Assembly (NCBI GenBank): GCA_964566025.1
Contig: CAZMHF010000037.1
Location: 1 to 13,582, forward strand
Source: RGIG8306 sp964566025
GTDB lineage: Bacteria > Bacillota > Clostridia > Lachnospirales > Lachnospiraceae
Length of the DNA: 13,582 nt
Direction: 5' to 3'
Of the stretch, positions 7,408 to 13,582 are shown piece after piece. The translations under genes were made by a program, and so were the position numbers. Numbering within the stretch: position 1 is the stretch's first letter; each line of letters starts with the position of its first letter. The notes beneath the pieces are model-generated. The model was not told the DNA's origin. It saw only the letters and a list, made by a program, of their open reading frames with translations, and searched no databases.

Positions 7408-8577
7408 TTATTTGCGGTTTTCTGGTCTAAGGAAATCAGGAACAACTAAATTTGAACGTTCCTTTGTTTTTTTAATCGTATCCACATAAGCTGCTGGATT
7501 AAAGCTTGGTTGTGCATCATTTTCAACATGTGTAGTAGTCGATTGAGAAGTGGTTTTTGTTGATTCTTGAACATATGAGCCATTAATCACGTTTACTGAC
7601 TTCTTGTATTTTTCAGAACTTCCTGATGCATCAATAACGCCTGTCGCAATAATCGTAATGGTCGCTTGGTCTGTTACCGAATCATCATATGTTGCTCCGA
7701 AGATAATTGTAGCCTTTTCGCCAGCCATCTCTTTTACACAACTTGCTGCTTCATTTGCCTCAATCAAGCTAACATCACCTGATACATTAATCAATACATA
7801 TGCAGCGCCCTCGATTGTTGTTTCAAGAAGAGGACTTGATACTGCTGTATTCATCGCTTCGATTGCTTTATTGTCACCTGCTGCCGAACCAATACCAATA
7901 TGTGCAATGCCTTTGTCCTTCATAACAGTTTGTACATCGGCAAAATCAAGATTGATAAGTCCAGGAACATTGATCAAATCTGTAATACCTTGTACTGCTT
8001 GTTGTAAAATTTCATCTGCTCTTTTTAAAGCTTCTGGAATAGATGTTCTTCGATCAACGATTTCAAGCAAGCGATCGTTTGGAATAACAATCAATGTATC
8101 TACAGATTCTTTCATGCGTTCGATTCCATTGAACGCATTCTCCATACGGATCTTGCCTTCAAATTGGAATGGTTTTGTGACAACGCCAACCGTCAATATC
8201 CCCATGCTTCTACACAATGTAGCAATAACAGGTGCTGCACCAGTTCCAGTACCACCGCCCATACCACATGTGATAAAGATCATATCGGCTCCGCCGATTA
8301 ATTCTTTTAATTCTTCTAAATTCTCTTCTGCTGCTTTTTGTCCTACTTCAGGATTCGCACCAGCTCCTAGCCCCTTGGTTAGTTTTTCTCCGATCTGAAG
8401 AACAGTTGGAGCCTTACATAATTGAAGAGCTTGTTTATCTGTATTAATCCCTACAAATTCCACTCCAATAATGTTTTCATCGATCATTCGATTTACAGCA
8501 TTGTTTCCCGCTCCGCCGACACCTATTACAATTATACGCGCCGCATTTTCAACTTCATTCATTTTAATTTCTAACAC
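7408..8577 (-). CDS. ftsZ: Cell division GTPase FtsZ
   Basis: FtsZ is the tubulin-like GTPase that polymerises at mid-cell as the scaffold of the division machinery. The 389-residue product has the whole core: GGAGNNAVNRM at residues 21-31, the tubulin signature GGGTGTG at 107-113, TLIVIPNDRL at 161-170, and the catalytic T7 loop NLDFADV at 209-215. A short Ser/Thr-rich linker (about 317-375) leads to the conserved C-terminal peptide VVPDFLRPENRK, which binds membrane tethers such as FtsA or SepF. Start: the GTG at 8577 is seven bases from a strong GGGAGG site, whereas the ATG five codons in is 22 bases away, so GTG is preferred. It is the last gene of the dcw cluster; ftsA does not precede it. 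A promoter candidate lies at 8659-8692. Confidence 0.98.
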   Translation of the reverse strand: MLEIKMNEVENAARIIVIGVGGAGNNAVNRMIDENIIGVEFVGINTDKQALQLCKAPTVLQIGEKLTKGLGAGANPEVGQKAAEENLEELKELIGGADMIFITCGMGGGTGTGAAPVIATLCRSMGILTVGVVTKPFQFEGKIRMENAFNGIERMKESVDTLIVIPNDRLLEIVDRRTSIPEALKRADEILQQAVQGITDLINVPGLINLDFADVQTVMKDKGIAHIGIGSAAGDNKAIEAMNTAVSSPLLETTIEGAAYVLINVSGDVSLIEANEAASCVKEMAGEKATIIFGATYDDSVTDQATITIIATGVIDASGSSEKYKKSVNVINGSYVQESTKTTSQSTTTHVENDAQPSFNPAAYVDTIKKTKERSNLVVPDFLRPENRK

Positions 8578-8583
8578 AAGAAG

Positions 8584-8591
8584 ACCTCCCT
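8584..8591 (-). promoter_or_regulatory. Ribosome site deciding the GTG start of ftsZ
   Basis: AGGGAGGT on the minus strand has its GGAGG core seven bases before the GTG at 8577. The spacing excludes the first internal ATG as the main start. Confidence 0.75.
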
Positions 8592-8658
8592 TAACTATTT
8601 ATATATACTACGATATTTAATCATCGTTATGCAATTTGTAAACTATCATATCGTTATT

Positions 8659-8692
8659 ACTATACCATACTTTATTTACTAAAAATAATCAA
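8659..8692 (-). promoter_or_regulatory. Candidate promoter of ftsZ
   Basis: TTGATT at 8692-8687, a 17-base spacer, and TATGGT at 8669-8664 fit a housekeeping promoter moderately well. An overlapping extended -10, TGGTATAGT, ends at 8659. Either would give a leader of about 75-80 bases. The 169-base ftsQ-ftsZ gap otherwise has no gene, and I see no terminator in it. Confidence 0.45.
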
Positions 8693-8746
8693 CTAGAAAT
8701 TCGCATTTTTTCGAGTTTTTTTTCGCAATGAATGTATCTTTGCTTT

Positions 8747-9481
8747 TTATTCCTCCACAAAGATATACCCTGCTCCATTTTCTCCCGGAACACAATCCGC
8801 AATATTCAATGTTCCTTTTTTTCCAACAAGTTGTGGCAATATCGAATTCATCTCAATTAATTTTTCTTCAATATAATCATAAGAACCTAATTCAACAACA
8901 ATCTCATTTACTACAATTCGCAGATTCTTATTTTTCATAAAGTATAACGTATCCACATCCATATCAAATTGATCTAGCAATTGCGTAATGTTCAAAATCA
9001 CTCTAAATAATTCTTGATTTTCAATCGGAAGTTTTTCATACAACAGCATACGCTGAAATTGAAGTCCTTCGATTTTAGGAATGCCAGCAATTTGTTGCTC
9101 TCCTGCTTCTACCACCACGCCCTCTTCATCAAAAAACATAAATGTATCTGCAAATTCTACGTAGCCAACAATGCTTTTTTCGCGAACGGTAATGGTCGCT
9201 GAATTCATTCCATCAATTTGGATGTCATAAGAATCAATAAATGGAATTTTCTTTTTGTTGGTCTCTTTTTTGTTCTTGTAGTATGCAAGAAGTGTTATAT
9301 TATCACTTTTTTCAGGAAAAATCAAGTGGACAATCACATCTTCATCATAAATTTTATTGCCCTTTACTACAATATCTGTCAAGCGGATATTATATATGGC
9401 ATAACAAATCATCACAATGAGTGCAACCAATACAACAACAAAAAATTTTCTTTTTAATGTGTTTTTTTGCATATGTACCAC
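8747..9481 (-). CDS. ftsQ: Cell division protein FtsQ/DivIB
   Basis: FtsQ (DivIB in Bacillus) is a single-pass membrane protein that links the cytoplasmic Z-ring to septal wall synthesis with FtsL and DivIC. The 244-residue product has a short basic cytoplasmic tail (KNTLKRK), one membrane helix at about 12-31, a POTRA domain from about 32 to 102 opening with LTDIVVKGNKIYDEDVI and ending TVREKSIVGYVEF, and a beta domain to about 230. The short cytoplasmic tail is normal for Firmicutes. A GTG start at 9481 is chosen because GAGGAG lies six bases upstream; the ATG three codons later is 15 bases away. It follows ftsW after 177 bases with its own promoter, in the slot where murG is usually found before ftsQ. 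Confidence 0.9.
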   Translation of the reverse strand: MVHMQKNTLKRKFFVVVLVALIVMICYAIYNIRLTDIVVKGNKIYDEDVIVHLIFPEKSDNITLLAYYKNKKETNKKKIPFIDSYDIQIDGMNSATITVREKSIVGYVEFADTFMFFDEEGVVVEAGEQQIAGIPKIEGLQFQRMLLYEKLPIENQELFRVILNITQLLDQFDMDVDTLYFMKNKNLRIVVNEIVVELGSYDYIEEKLIEMNSILPQLVGKKGTLNIADCVPGENGAGYIFVEE

Positions 9482-9487
9482 CTGTAA

Positions 9488-9493
9488 CTCCTC
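9488..9493 (-). promoter_or_regulatory. Ribosome site deciding the GTG start of ftsQ
   Basis: GAGGAG on the minus strand is six bases before the GTG at 9481 and 15 before the in-frame ATG at 9472, favouring the GTG. Confidence 0.65.
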
Positions 9494-9548
9494 ATAATCG
9501 TACGCAAAAATGAATGTCCTCGTTTAATTTTCAAAGCAAGTCCCATTT

Positions 9549-9586
9549 TTAAGCAAACACCGCTTGGAGAGCGCGAGTATTCGCTT
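9549..9586 (-). repeat. Imperfect hairpin in the ftsQ leader
   Basis: On the minus strand, AAGCGAATAC and GTGTTTGCTT pair at 8 of 10 positions around a 16-base loop. A smaller alternative stem, GCGA-ATAC-TCGC, is also possible. It would lie in the 5' leader of the ftsQ transcript from the promoter at 9620-9648. There is no U-tract for an intrinsic terminator, and the role is unknown. Confidence 0.35.
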
Positions 9587-9619
9587 TATAAATTCCAATA
9601 GCTTTTCGCTTCATATTAA

Positions 9620-9648
9620 ATGATACACTTTTTCACATAGCTTTTCAA
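9620..9648 (-). promoter_or_regulatory. Promoter for ftsQ-ftsZ inside the dcw cluster
   Basis: On the minus strand TTGAAA (9648-9643), exactly 17 bases, then TATCAT (9625-9620): each box matches five of six consensus positions. Transcription would start near 9612, just after the ftsW stop codon, with a leader of about 130 bases before ftsQ. This would let the two division genes be expressed apart from the wall-precursor genes upstream. Confidence 0.65.
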
Positions 9649-9658
9649 TAGTATTTAT

Positions 9659-10915
9659 TTATTTTTCGTTTTCTTTTTCACGTTTAATCATTCGCCAACG
9701 TTTTCCTTCTGATGATACGCTAAGAACAATTGCCATTTCGCACATAAGAAATAATACAGCTGTTCCACCAGTACTAATAAAAGGAAGGCCGATTCCTGTA
9801 TTAGGCATAACATTTGTAACAACCGCTATATTAAATGCAACCTGAAGACATATATGAATTGCAACTCCCAGTACCAATAACGCACCCTCGTTATTTGGCG
9901 CCATCTTACTAATTAGGATAAGACGACGAATTAACATTACGAAAAGTGTTATAACAAAAAGCGCGCCCACAAAACCTAGTTCCTCACATATAATCGCAAA
10001 AATCATATCATTGTGCGCCTCTGGTAACGAGCCTAGTTTTTGAAGACTTTGCCCTAATCCTTTTCCGAATAAACCACCTGAACCAATTGCATATAAAGCT
10101 TGAAGTGTTTGATATCCCCCGCCTTGTGGATAGCTTTCTGGATCCAACCAAACATTAATACGCTCCATTTGATAACCCTTTAGGAAAACCCCTATTTTCT
10201 CGCTATTGACTAGGTAAACAACGCATAATATCCCTACAATGGCAATTATAATTAAATAACGAGGTCTAGGAACTGTCATTATGCACATGATATAAGCAAT
10301 TCCAACAATAATAATTCCTGAGCTTAAGTTCTCGGAGGCAATTGGCAGAGCTAGTGCTGCACATATGATAAACAATCCCATCGGAGAACCAAGCTTATTC
10401 CAAATGATTTTATTTTTTATTTTTTGCGCACGCCCTTTTGTGCCTGTATTTACACGAACCTGTTTTGTTTTGATACGGTTACCTTTATTTATATAATATC
10501 TCGTCAAATAATAGGCCATGAAAACAATAACCGCAATCTTAACAATTTCGGCTGGTTGAAAATACGTTCCCCCTACTCGAAATGAACGCGATGATCCTTT
10601 TGCCTCTTCTCCAATAAACAAAACAAGAAAGGAAAGTCCGCCAGCTATAATTACTAACAGATTGATTAGCAGTTTTCTTAACCACACTTTATAGGGAACT
10701 AATGAAATAACAATCATGACACCGATAGAAAAAAGTGTATACAATGCCTGTTTTTTTAAAGCCGTAAATGAACTTACTGTTGTCATTTGACTTTCATAAG
10801 CCGTTGTACTATACACCATTACCAAACCAAAGCTCACTAATGCAACTATCAAGAAAAGCAAGGTGTAATCATAACTTTTGAAAACATCATGAATTCGTTT
10901 TTTCATTTTCATCAT
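9659..10915 (-). CDS. ftsW: Septal peptidoglycan polymerase FtsW (SEDS family)
   Basis: SEDS proteins are multi-pass glycosyltransferases that polymerise lipid II together with a class B PBP. The 418-residue product has about ten membrane segments and the family landmarks: GSSRSFRVGG then QPAEIVK at 107-126, the R-W pair at 252-256, GGLFGKGLGQS at 280-290, LPEAHNDMIFA at 297-307 (Asp303 matches the catalytic Asp region) and PNTGIGLPFISTGG at 371-384. Position after murD makes it FtsW or the sporulation paralogue SpoVE rather than RodA. Two oddities: the usual QPDLGT motif reads ENLSSG (195-200), and the loop at about 142-175 is long and strongly basic. An AAAGGAGG site lies 10 bases before ATG 10915; a second ATG follows immediately. 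Confidence 0.92.
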   Translation of the reverse strand: MMKMKKRIHDVFKSYDYTLLFLIVALVSFGLVMVYSTTAYESQMTTVSSFTALKKQALYTLFSIGVMIVISLVPYKVWLRKLLINLLVIIAGGLSFLVLFIGEEAKGSSRSFRVGGTYFQPAEIVKIAVIVFMAYYLTRYYINKGNRIKTKQVRVNTGTKGRAQKIKNKIIWNKLGSPMGLFIICAALALPIASENLSSGIIIVGIAYIMCIMTVPRPRYLIIIAIVGILCVVYLVNSEKIGVFLKGYQMERINVWLDPESYPQGGGYQTLQALYAIGSGGLFGKGLGQSLQKLGSLPEAHNDMIFAIICEELGFVGALFVITLFVMLIRRLILISKMAPNNEGALLVLGVAIHICLQVAFNIAVVTNVMPNTGIGLPFISTGGTAVLFLMCEMAIVLSVSSEGKRWRMIKREKENEK

Positions 10916-10953
10916 ATACTTCTTGCCTCCTTTATCTTCTTTTTTTATGTATT

Positions 10954-11100
10954 CTTCACTAGAAAGTGAGCGTACTTTCGGTATTTTTGCTTCATGTCAA
11001 TGCGGATACTCGAAATCCGCTTTGCTACTTCCTCGCATTGCGCAACAATGCGCTGGTAACCCCCACTTTCGCTTTGCTTAGAAGTGGGGGACATCTTTAG
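10954..11100. mobile_element. Palindrome-rich block, possible non-autonomous IS200/IS605-like element
   Basis: This part of the 190-base ftsW-murD gap contains no gene but four inverted repeats: GAAAGT/ACTTTC (10962-10979), GCGGAT/ATCCGC (11002-11020), CGCATTG/CAATGCG (11034-11052) and CCCCCACTT/AAGTGGGGG (11060-11090). It is more GC-rich than its surroundings. The terminal C5/G5 stem resembles right-end hairpins of IS200/IS605 and tnpB elements of Firmicutes, and the first stem could be the left-end hairpin. Such transposase-less derivatives are known, but no transposase remnant or target duplication is visible (none would be expected, since this family makes none). It may instead be a local structured RNA or repeat of another kind. 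Confidence 0.4.
11060..11090. repeat. Strong C5/G5 hairpin downstream of murD
   Basis: The nine-base-pair stem CCCCCACTT (11060-11068) with AAGTGGGGG (11082-11090) extends by a C-G pair if one T is bulged. Neither orientation is followed by a T tract, so it is not a standard intrinsic terminator. It would be in the murD-ftsW transcript, 16 bases after the murD stop codon, where it might affect mRNA stability or readthrough. Confidence 0.7.
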
Positions 11101-11105
11101 CAAGG

Positions 11106-12449
11106 TTATACTAATTCGTTAACATACTTTTTGAATAACCTTCCGCGTTCCTCAAAATTTTTAAACATTCCCCAGCTAGCACATGCTGGTGATAATAATA
11201 CATACTCTCCATTTTGCGCATATATTGCGCTTTTTTTAACAGCGTCTTCTAAGTCCTCTACAAATTCGTAATGATAAAATCCATTTTCCTCAGCGCATTT
11301 TGCGATTTTTTCTTTTGTCTGCCCAAGAAGTAATAGCCTTTTTACTTTATTATCAAACGAGCGAATCCATTCATTATAATCCGCTTCTTTGTCATATCCT
11401 CCAGCAATCAAAACGGTTTTCGCTGGCATAGACATAATGGCTTTTATAGCCGAATCAGGGTTCGTTCCTTTTGAATCATTATAATAACTCACTCCATGTT
11501 TTGTTACAACAAATTCTATTCTATGCTCGACCGCTTTAAACTTCCCAACAACGTCTTTAATCGTCTCAAGAGGAATTTTCAAAGCAATCGCCATAGCAAT
11601 CGCAGCGCATATATTTTCATAATTATGTTCTCCAAGAAGTGTTGTTTCATTTACATCCATTATCATAACATTAAGTCCCTTGTGAGCATAGTATATTTTT
11701 TCTTCAAAAATATATATGCCCTCTTCAAGCTTTCTTCTTGCACTAAAGAAAACAACCCTAGGCTTCGCGTTCTTAGCGAATTCGCGCAAAACTACGTCCT
11801 CATAATTTAAAACGCATACATCCTCTTTGGTTTGATTTAACGTGATTTTTTCTTTTGCTTCTATGTAATTTTCTAATGTTTTATGGCGATCTAAATGCTC
11901 TGGTGATATATTTAATATCGCTGAAATATGCGGATGAAATTGATCAATGGTTTCTAGCATAAAGCTACTAATTTCTGCTACGGTTATGCTATTTTCTGTC
12001 ATATCTTTCGCTACTGCCGCATAAGGTTTTCCTATATTTCCAACAACAAACGCATTTTTTGTATATTCCTTTACGATTTCACCAAGAAGTGTTGTCGTTG
12101 TCGTTTTTCCATTTGTACCTGTAATCGCTACCAATGTCCCTTTTGCAAAGCGATAACCTAATTCAATTTCTCCAATCACTTGAATACCTTTATTTTTAAT
12201 GCGTACAACAAATGGGTTATCTAATGAAATTCCTGGACTAATCACACATGTATGGATGGAGTCCAATTCCTCATCTGCTATGGTTCCTATAAATATATTG
12301 TCAGGCTTTTTTCCGTCAAACATTTGTTGAATATCTGCAATGCTTTTTTTTGCATCACCTTCATAAACGCTTACTTTTTCTCCTGCCTGCAAAAGTAATG
12401 TCGTTGCACTTATTCCACTAATTCCTACGCCAAAAACTAAATAGCTCAT
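11106..12449 (-). CDS. murD: UDP-N-acetylmuramoyl-L-alanine--D-glutamate ligase MurD
   Basis: MurD is the cytoplasmic ATP-dependent ligase that adds D-glutamate to UDP-MurNAc-L-Ala. The 447-residue protein has three expected domains: an N-terminal Rossmann-like UDP-binding domain (VFGVGISG at 5-12), a central ATPase with P-loop GTNGKTTTT at 111-119, SSFMLE at 161-166, HLDRHK at 185-190 and the Lys199 region (YIEAKEKI) that is carbamylated in the family, and a C-terminal domain with EHRIE at 308-312, NDSKGTNPDS at 324-333 and the SPACASWGMF motif at 420-429. Length is normal. It starts 18 bases after mraY with an AGAGGTG ribosome site close to ATG 12449. It is followed by an unusually long gap before ftsW. 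Confidence 0.97.
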   Translation of the reverse strand: MSYLVFGVGISGISATTLLLQAGEKVSVYEGDAKKSIADIQQMFDGKKPDNIFIGTIADEELDSIHTCVISPGISLDNPFVVRIKNKGIQVIGEIELGYRFAKGTLVAITGTNGKTTTTTLLGEIVKEYTKNAFVVGNIGKPYAAVAKDMTENSITVAEISSFMLETIDQFHPHISAILNISPEHLDRHKTLENYIEAKEKITLNQTKEDVCVLNYEDVVLREFAKNAKPRVVFFSARRKLEEGIYIFEEKIYYAHKGLNVMIMDVNETTLLGEHNYENICAAIAMAIALKIPLETIKDVVGKFKAVEHRIEFVVTKHGVSYYNDSKGTNPDSAIKAIMSMPAKTVLIAGGYDKEADYNEWIRSFDNKVKRLLLLGQTKEKIAKCAEENGFYHYEFVEDLEDAVKKSAIYAQNGEYVLLSPACASWGMFKNFEERGRLFKKYVNELV

Positions 12450-12467
12450 GTCTCACCTCTTTGTCTT

Positions 12468-13427
12468 TTATAGACCTATAAATGCTACTAAGCACATCAA
12501 TATTGTGATAATCGTAAACACTGTGACAATTTGTGTCTCAGACCAACCCATCAATTCAAAATGATGATGAATTGGAGCCATTTTAAACAAGCGCTTTCCT
12601 TTTGTCATTTTGAAATACGCCACTTGCATAATGACCGAGATACTTTGAATTAAATAAATAACACCAAATAGTATAATAAACAAGGACAGGTTAAGTTCAA
12701 AGGCGCTCGAAGCAACAAATCCTCCAATTGCAAGAGAACCCGTATCGCCCATAAACAACTTTGCTGGATACGCATTAAACAGCAAGAATCCTAATAACGC
12801 TCCTATCACAGCTCCCGCCACTAAATTCACCTCTGAATTCGAATTACCAATCGCAACAATAGCTATAAACGCTGCTATTACAATTGTCACACTAGCACAT
12901 AGTCCATCAATTCCGTCTGTCAGATTCGCTCCATTATCCGTCCCAATCATTACAAATATGCAATAGGGAATAAAAAACCACCCCAATTCGATTTGTTTGC
13001 CATCGCTAAAGGGCAACATAATTTTTGTGCCGATTGAATTCGTCATCATATATGCACAAAAAAGGCCTGCAATCAATAATTGGCCAATCATTTTTTGCTT
13101 CGGATTCAGTCCTTCAGAACGTTTTTTAACTACTTTTGTATAATCATCTAAAAAGCCGAGCACTCCACAACTCAATGTAACTAATAACACTGGAAGGATA
13201 TCTAGCTTTTTTTCAACCACAATAAAATAAATACTAACCAAAGCTATGCTTAAAAGAAAAGCTAATCCACCCATTGTAGGTGTTCCTGCTTTCTTCAAGT
13301 GTTCTTTTGGCCCATCTTCTCTTACTTGCTGACCAAATTTAATGCGTCGTAAAAACGGAATGGATAATCGGCATGCAATTGCACTTATCGCAAAGGAACT
13401 CATTATTGCAAAAATTGTTGTTTTCAT
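12468..13427 (-). CDS. mraY: Phospho-N-acetylmuramoyl-pentapeptide transferase MraY
   Basis: MraY is an integral membrane enzyme that transfers phospho-MurNAc-pentapeptide from UDP to undecaprenyl phosphate, making lipid I. The 319-residue protein shows about ten membrane segments and the family landmarks: GTPTMGG at 48-54, FLDDYTKV at 92-99 (paired Asp), NLTDGIDGL at 168-176, NAYPAKLFMGDTGS at 218-231 (catalytic Asp228 region, Mg site) and the APIHHHFE motif at 284-291. Length is at the short end of the usual range, as in other Firmicutes. It starts 19 bases after the stop of the preceding gene with an AGGTGA site six bases from ATG 13427, so it is co-transcribed with that gene and murD. Confidence 0.97.
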   Translation of the reverse strand: MKTTIFAIMSSFAISAIACRLSIPFLRRIKFGQQVREDGPKEHLKKAGTPTMGGLAFLLSIALVSIYFIVVEKKLDILPVLLVTLSCGVLGFLDDYTKVVKKRSEGLNPKQKMIGQLLIAGLFCAYMMTNSIGTKIMLPFSDGKQIELGWFFIPYCIFVMIGTDNGANLTDGIDGLCASVTIVIAAFIAIVAIGNSNSEVNLVAGAVIGALLGFLLFNAYPAKLFMGDTGSLAIGGFVASSAFELNLSLFIILFGVIYLIQSISVIMQVAYFKMTKGKRLFKMAPIHHHFELMGWSETQIVTVFTIITILMCLVAFIGL

Positions 13428-13446
13428 ACTTTATCACCTATCATTT

Positions 13447-13582
13447 TTATTGCCCTATTATAGAAGATGACGGTACCTCCGGTATTTCTGGATTCTCCGG
13501 CACTTCTGGCGCCTCTGAAATTTCTGGTGTTTCTGGTACGCCTGGTGTTTCTGGCACGCCCGGTGTTTCTGGCACCTCTGGC
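13447..13582 (-). CDS. C-terminal end of a Pro/Glu-repeat protein, probably a class B penicillin-binding protein
   Basis: Only the last 45 codons are in the window, ending at TAA 13449-13447. They translate to a low-complexity tail of repeating VPETPG and variants (PEISEAPEVPENPEIPEVP) ending SSSIIGQ. No folded domain is visible. In clostridial dcw clusters the gene directly before mraY is often the FtsI/SpoVD-type penicillin-binding transpeptidase, and such proteins may carry a Pro-rich extracellular tail, so that is the likely identity; it rests on position, not on a catalytic motif. A surface or wall-spanning role for the tail is inference. The 3' end lies 19 bases before mraY. Confidence 0.6.
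   Translation of the reverse strand, partial: PEVPETPGVPETPGVPETPEISEAPEVPENPEIPEVPSSSIIGQ
13526..13582 (-). repeat. In-frame 18-base tandem repeat coding VPETPG units
   Basis: Three consecutive 18-base units (13526-13543, 13544-13561, 13562-13579) share GGTGTTTCTGG on the plus strand and differ in the last bases; degenerate copies continue toward 13470. Being multiples of three, copy changes would alter tail length without a frameshift. The array continues past the window edge. Confidence 0.8.

Noticed and set aside
7604..8398. A 264-codon plus-strand frame opposite ftsZ
   Set aside because: It lies wholly inside the highly conserved ftsZ gene on the other strand, with no family resemblance; it is a shadow of ftsZ codon usage.
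8700..8746. A terminator between ftsQ and ftsZ suggested by T-rich runs
   Set aside because: The T runs at 8706-8728 are not preceded by a stable stem on either strand.
11060..11090. The C5/G5 hairpin as an intrinsic terminator after murD
   Set aside because: No T tract follows the stem on either strand, and termination here would cut off ftsW, for which no separate good promoter is visible.
10954..11100. A CRISPR array
   Set aside because: The inverted repeats differ in sequence from one another and are not regularly spaced direct repeats.
11496..11810. A 104-codon plus-strand frame opposite murD
   Set aside because: It overlaps the ATPase and C-terminal domains of murD on the other strand and shows only low-complexity translation.

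Overview
The window looks like a chromosomal segment of a low-GC, endospore-lineage Gram-positive bacterium of the class Clostridia, probably Lachnospirales. The reasons are AT-rich sequence, AGGAGG-type ribosome sites, a clostridial-order division and cell wall (dcw) cluster, a PdaA-type deacetylase, and a glycan ABC-transport operon of a type common in Lachnospiraceae. The family assignment is inference; no rRNA or other phylogenetic marker is present.

Positions 1-5734 hold an operon on the minus strand, read toward position 1. It encodes a very large membrane-anchored solute-binding protein with N-terminal beta-sandwich modules, two MalF/MalG-type sugar permeases, and a secreted NHL-type beta-propeller protein that runs off the window edge. 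Intergenic gaps are 9-15 bases, and two of the three ribosome sites begin in the stop codon of the gene before; the third begins within a few bases of it. No ATPase gene is visible. The operon appears to start from an extended -10 promoter at 5945-5953, with a leader of about 200 bases that contains several palindromes.

The 5735-6186 gap separates this operon from a plus-strand gene at 6187-7281. That gene encodes a lipoprotein polysaccharide deacetylase of the PdaA group, read from a near-consensus housekeeping promoter. It converges on ftsZ, and the two genes share a near-perfect bidirectional terminator at 7313-7355.

Positions 7408-13582 are the distal dcw cluster on the minus strand. In transcription order it is the 3' end of a protein with a Pro/Glu-rich repeat tail (probably a class B penicillin-binding protein), mraY, murD, ftsW, ftsQ (divIB) and ftsZ. 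Together they make and flip or polymerise lipid-linked peptidoglycan precursor (MraY, MurD, FtsW, PBP) and build the division ring (FtsQ, FtsZ). murG, usually found between ftsW and ftsQ in related clusters, is missing, and so is ftsA. Genes before ftsW are 18-19 bases apart, but the ftsW-murD gap (190 bases), the ftsQ-ftsW gap (177) and the ftsZ-ftsQ gap (169) are long. The ftsQ-ftsW gap carries a good promoter and the ftsZ-ftsQ gap a weaker candidate. The ftsW-murD gap is packed with hairpins and ends in a C5/G5 stem resembling the right end of IS200/IS605 elements. That palindromic block is the least explained part of the window.
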